Positions 61,490 to 64,000 of a stretch of DNA of 64,000 bases are shown here, piece after piece. Under the pieces are notes generated by a model that did no database searches, had not been told where the DNA came from, and saw only the letters and a list, made by a program, of their open reading frames with translations. Location of the stretch: contig NC_014666.1 in assembly GCF_000166135.1 (NCBI RefSeq), forward strand, positions 434,001-498,000, given 5' to 3'. This stretch comes from Pseudofrankia inefficax. GTDB lineage: Bacteria > Actinomycetota > Actinomycetes > Frankiales > Frankiaceae. The stretch's first letter is position 1, and every line of letters starts with the position of its first letter. The position numbers and the translations under genes are program-made.

Positions 61490-61822
61490 CTAGGTCAGCA
61501 GCCTCTCCGACTGGGGGTCGTAGCAGATCAGGTCCATCGATCTGGCGAGCCCGGCCGCGTAGGCGGCCACCTCGTCGGCCATGCTCCACGCGACGCAGAG
61601 GTAGAGGAACGGCCCGGCGGGCTCGGGCGTGACCGACCACGGGCCGGTCTCCTCATCCGGCCACCGACGAGACAACGCCTCGACGTACGCGATGATGCGC
61701 TCCGTCGGGGGTGCCTCGGCTTCCTCCTCGTCATAGCGCTGGACCAGGTCGTCGAAGGCGCGCCCGGCGGCCGGATCGTCCGCCGGCCGCTCGCCTTCCC
61801 AGATGGCGAGGTCGAAGCTCAT
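61490..61822 (-). CDS. Small acidic protein, unknown function
   Basis: A 110-residue soluble protein, acidic in the middle (RYDEEEAEAPPTERI), with the start MSFDLAIWEGERPADDP and a C-terminal half with aromatic residues (FLYLCVAWSMADEVA). Proteins starting with this MSFDLAxWE pattern are frequent in actinobacteria, some next to toxin genes as possible immunity proteins; no toxin gene is here. No active-site motif is seen. Convergent with the deacetylase gene. Confidence 0.6.
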   Translation of the reverse strand: MSFDLAIWEGERPADDPAAGRAFDDLVQRYDEEEAEAPPTERIIAYVEALSRRWPDEETGPWSVTPEPAGPFLYLCVAWSMADEVAAYAAGLARSMDLICYDPQSERLLT

Positions 61823-62039
61823 GGCGACAGTCTGCCGCCCGGGTGCGACATTTCGGACCCCTGCCGGGCGCCAGAACTGAGTCGCCGACGCTGACCTGCG
61901 GTTTCACCCGGCTCGACGTAAACAACGGCATTCGGCTCCGTCGAGTCCTACCTCAGGTCGTCCGCACGCACCTTCTGACGATCATGGGGTATGACTGGGC
62001 TCCTTTGCCTGGCTTGCGCCGGCAGGGCGGGTGCTGGGC

Positions 62040-62477
62040 CTACCCCGGTGGTTCGAGTACGAGCAGTGGGATCTCGCGTGTGGTGCTGGCGCGGTACTCG
62101 GGAAAATGTGGCCACGCCGCGTCGGCTGTCTCCCACAGTGCGGCCTTCTCGGGCCCGGCTGCCTCCCGGGCGACCATCGACCTGAGCGTGTCGCCGTCGC
62201 GGACCAAAACCAATGGGTTCGCAATCAGGTTGTGATACCAGGAGGGATGGTTTGGCGCTCCTCCGTAGGAGGCCACCACGAGGTAGCCGGGACCGAGCTC
62301 GATCCTCATGACCGGTGTCTTGCGCAGTTTCCCGGATCTGGCGCCGCGATGGGTGAGGATTACGACGGGCCTGCCCTCCAGGGTCCCACCCTCCCGGCCG
62401 TCGGTCGCCTCGTAGAGCGCGACCTGGTCTCGAACCGAGGGAAACAGGCTGGGAACGTAGTCGTCTGGCTGCGTCAC
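62040..62477 (-). CDS. Deazaflavin (F420)-dependent nitroreductase-family protein
   Basis: About 145 residues. It has the Ddn-family features VVILTHRGARSGKLRKTPVM, LVVASYGGAPNHPSWYHNL and ANPLVLVRDG of split-barrel F420-binding enzymes such as M. tuberculosis Ddn. It would use F420H2 to reduce a quinone-like or nitro substrate. I use the GTG at 62477, which directly precedes the conserved part; it starts 12 bases after the SDR gene's stop, so they share an operon. An upstream ATG at 62549 would run into the SDR gene. Confidence 0.87.
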   Translation of the reverse strand: MTQPDDYVPSLFPSVRDQVALYEATDGREGGTLEGRPVVILTHRGARSGKLRKTPVMRIELGPGYLVVASYGGAPNHPSWYHNLIANPLVLVRDGDTLRSMVAREAAGPEKAALWETADAAWPHFPEYRASTTREIPLLVLEPPG

Positions 62478-62488
62478 GGCTGTGCTCC

Positions 62489-63262
62489 CTAGAACTTCGG
62501 GCCGAGGAGGAAGCCGCCGGTCGCGTCGATGAACTGACCCGTGATCCACCGTGCGTCGGGCGAGGCGAGAAACGCGACGACGTCAGCGATGTCGGCCGGC
62601 TGGCCGAGCCGGTTGAACGCCGACCAGGACGCTGCCAGCTCGTTCATTCGAGGGTCGGACAGAAAGAACGCGATGTCGGTCTCGACGATGCCAGGCTCGA
62701 CGGAGTTGACCGTGATGTTGCGTGGCCCCAGTTCCAGGGCGAGGGTGCGTGTCAGGGCGTTGAGCGCGCCCTTGGTCATCGCGTAGGCGACGAGCATGGG
62801 CGTCGCCAGCCGGGCGGCGCCCGACGAGATATTGATGACGCGGCCACCTTCGCGCAGCCGGTCGAGGCCGTGCTGGAGGATGAAGAACGGCGCCTTGGCG
62901 TTCACGGCGAAGACCTCGTCGAAGGTCTTGTCCTCGACGTCGGTGACGGTGGCGTAAAGAGCGATGCCGGCGTTGTTGACGATGACGTCCACCGCTGGCG
63001 AGTCGGTGTGTGCCCGGATGGCGTCATCGAAGGCGGACCACAGCGCTTCCGCGTCTCCCGCGTGGCCGAGGTGCGTCCGCAGCGCGAAGGCCCGGCCCCC
63101 GGCTGCGGTGATGGTGTCGACCGTGTCCTTGGCGGCGGCCTCGTTGCTCCCGTAGTGCACCGCGACCAGGGCGCCCTCGCGGGCCAGTCGCAGGGCGACG
63201 GCCCGGCCGATCCCGCGGCTCGCCCCGGTCACCAGGGCTGTCTTCGCTGCCAACGTACCCAT
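62489..63262 (-). CDS. SDR-family oxidoreductase
   Basis: A 257-residue classical short-chain dehydrogenase. The NAD(P)-binding loop is TGASRGIGRAVAL; the NNAG motif is VIVNNAGIALYA; the catalytic Ser and Tyr-Lys are in INISSGAARL and YAMTKGALN. The C-terminal WITGQFIDATGG fits the family. The substrate is unknown. It diverges from a TetR gene, and the 74 bp between them hold two identical-type palindromes, so TetR probably represses both. The F420 enzyme gene follows in the same operon. Confidence 0.92.
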   Translation of the reverse strand: MGTLAAKTALVTGASRGIGRAVALRLAREGALVAVHYGSNEAAAKDTVDTITAAGGRAFALRTHLGHAGDAEALWSAFDDAIRAHTDSPAVDVIVNNAGIALYATVTDVEDKTFDEVFAVNAKAPFFILQHGLDRLREGGRVINISSGAARLATPMLVAYAMTKGALNALTRTLALELGPRNITVNSVEPGIVETDIAFFLSDPRMNELAASWSAFNRLGQPADIADVVAFLASPDARWITGQFIDATGGFLLGPKF

Positions 63263-63277
63263 GCTCGGCCTCTTCTC

Positions 63278-63324
63278 TAGCGTCCGCTACAAAACCAACG
63301 TAGCAGGTTCTGTAGCGCCCGCTA
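63278..63324. promoter_or_regulatory. Twin TetR operators TAGCG-NN-CGCTA
   Basis: TAGCGTCCGCTA (63278-63289) and TAGCGCCCGCTA (63313-63324) are palindromes with a 2-base centre, differing in one base and 35 bp apart, between the divergent SDR and TetR genes. Confidence 0.85.
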
Positions 63325-63336
63325 TAGACTGTCGGC

Positions 63337-63939
63337 ATGGACAGATCGCGTGGAGGACGGCCTCGGGAGTTCGACCGGGACGCCGCCCTCGAGCGCGCGG
63401 TCGCGCTGTTCTGGGAGCGGGGCTACGAGACGACCTCGATCGCTGACCTCACCGCCGGGATGAACATCGGGCCGCCGAGCCTGTACGCGGCCTTCGGCAG
63501 CAAGCGGGCGTTGTTCGACGAGGTCGTCGAGGCCTACTGCCAGCAGTACCGAGCCTTCATGGTGCTGGCCTTCACCGAGGAGCCGACGTTCCGGCGTGGC
63601 CTGGAACGGCTGCTGCGCGAGGCCGCCGCGGCCTACACGCAGCCCGACCGGCCGCCCGGCTGCCTCGTCGTCAGCGCGGCGGTCAACTGCGCCTCGGCCG
63701 AGGTCGCCGAGGCGCTCCAGGGGCTGCGTAACTCGGGAGTCGACCAGCTTGAGCGCCTTGCCGCCGCCGCGGTCCGTGCCGGCGAGCTACCCCCGGGCCT
63801 CGACGCGCGGGCCCTGGCCGTGTTCACCGGGGTGGTCCTTCAGGGCATGGCGCTGCGGGCCCGCGACGGAGCCGACCGGCGAGAGCTGGAGTCCACCGCC
63901 ATGATCGCGTTTGAGGCCTGGCCGTGGCCGGCGGCCTGA
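63337..63939 (+). CDS. TetR-family transcriptional repressor
   Basis: A 200-residue regulator. The helix-turn-helix is TTSIADLTAGMNIGPPSLYAAFGSKRALF; the C-terminal domain (RPPGCLVVSAAVNCASAEV) is of the TetR_C_16-like group (tentative). It is divergent to the SDR/F420 enzyme operon and faces two palindromic operators, one near its own start. A TATAGA (63323-63328) lies nine bases before the ATG and overlaps the right operator by two bases, so autorepression is likely. Confidence 0.93.
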   Translation: MDRSRGGRPREFDRDAALERAVALFWERGYETTSIADLTAGMNIGPPSLYAAFGSKRALFDEVVEAYCQQYRAFMVLAFTEEPTFRRGLERLLREAAAAYTQPDRPPGCLVVSAAVNCASAEVAEALQGLRNSGVDQLERLAAAAVRAGELPPGLDARALAVFTGVVLQGMALRARDGADRRELESTAMIAFEAWPWPAA

Positions 63940-64000
63940 CCTGGACCGGAGCCTCGGTCGGTCGCGGGGAGCGTTTTCCGTGGCGCCGGTATGCCGGGAT

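Noticed and set aside
1-64000. tRNA, rRNA, transposase or prophage genes
   Set aside because: Searched by eye for T-loop GGTTCGAATCC-type sequences, integrases and transposase motifs on both strands; none is convincing. A tRNA scan and covariance search would settle it.

Overview
The window is a 64 kb piece of a high-GC (by eye about 70%) actinobacterial chromosome. GTG starts, ATGA/GTGA overlaps between neighbouring genes and G/C-ended codons are common throughout. Several genes point to Actinobacteria: CarD, LpqE-like, DisA, F420-type PPOX and nitroreductase-like enzymes, an acVLRF1-type release factor and a FadE34-like fused acyl-CoA dehydrogenase. The gene order lpqE-radA-disA / carD-ispD-ispF-cysS-rlmB matches the Mycobacterium tuberculosis neighbourhood Rv3579-Rv3586. 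A Frankia-like organism is my best guess, but this is inference. I see no tRNA, rRNA, CRISPR array, transposase or prophage.

Left part (1-16 kb): a lipoprotein cut by the window edge; an ABC-2 exporter operon with its own NarL-type two-component system (1088-5312); a HemK-like glutamine methyltransferase; a ThiZ-ThiX-ThiY-like ABC importer probably for a thiamine pyrimidine precursor; a small lipoprotein; a KstR-like TetR regulator near a fused acyl-CoA dehydrogenase and an amidohydrolase; a short archaeal/eukaryotic-type prolyl-tRNA synthetase.

Phosphate and conflict-like region (16-29.5 kb): pstSCAB lies behind a textbook tandem PHO box. It is followed by an OmpR-type regulator whose receiver has glycine where the phosphorylated aspartate should be. 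Directly downstream is a tightly coupled five-gene operon: SWIM-like zinc finger, unknown protein, VWA protein, MoxR AAA+ ATPase and a very large DUF5682-type protein. This operon is the best candidate for an undescribed system.

Conserved housekeeping block (29.5-45.4 kb): mutY, disA, radA, an LpqE-like lipoprotein, carD, ispD-ispF, an F420-dependent PPOX protein, cysS and rlmB, interrupted by an FHA/PP2C pair carrying zinc ribbons and, in the FHA protein, six RGGRD repeats. DNA repair, c-di-AMP signalling, isoprenoid precursor synthesis and translation sit together here.

Right part (45.4-64 kb), more accessory: acVLRF1-like peptidyl-tRNA hydrolase, a formamidase-family enzyme, an AlkZ-like winged-helix protein, a WS/DGAT-like acyltransferase, a DHA2 MFS exporter, a PadR regulator with a membrane protein, a large secreted PKD protein, a methyltransferase, an epoxide hydrolase, a NodB-type deacetylase, and a divergent TetR/SDR pair with two matching operators.

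Non-coding structure is rich: three copies of a dispersed ~80 bp palindrome, several perfect 18-22 bp terminator hairpins, tandem 17 bp duplications (one makes a tiny leader ORF), and several operator-like palindromes.
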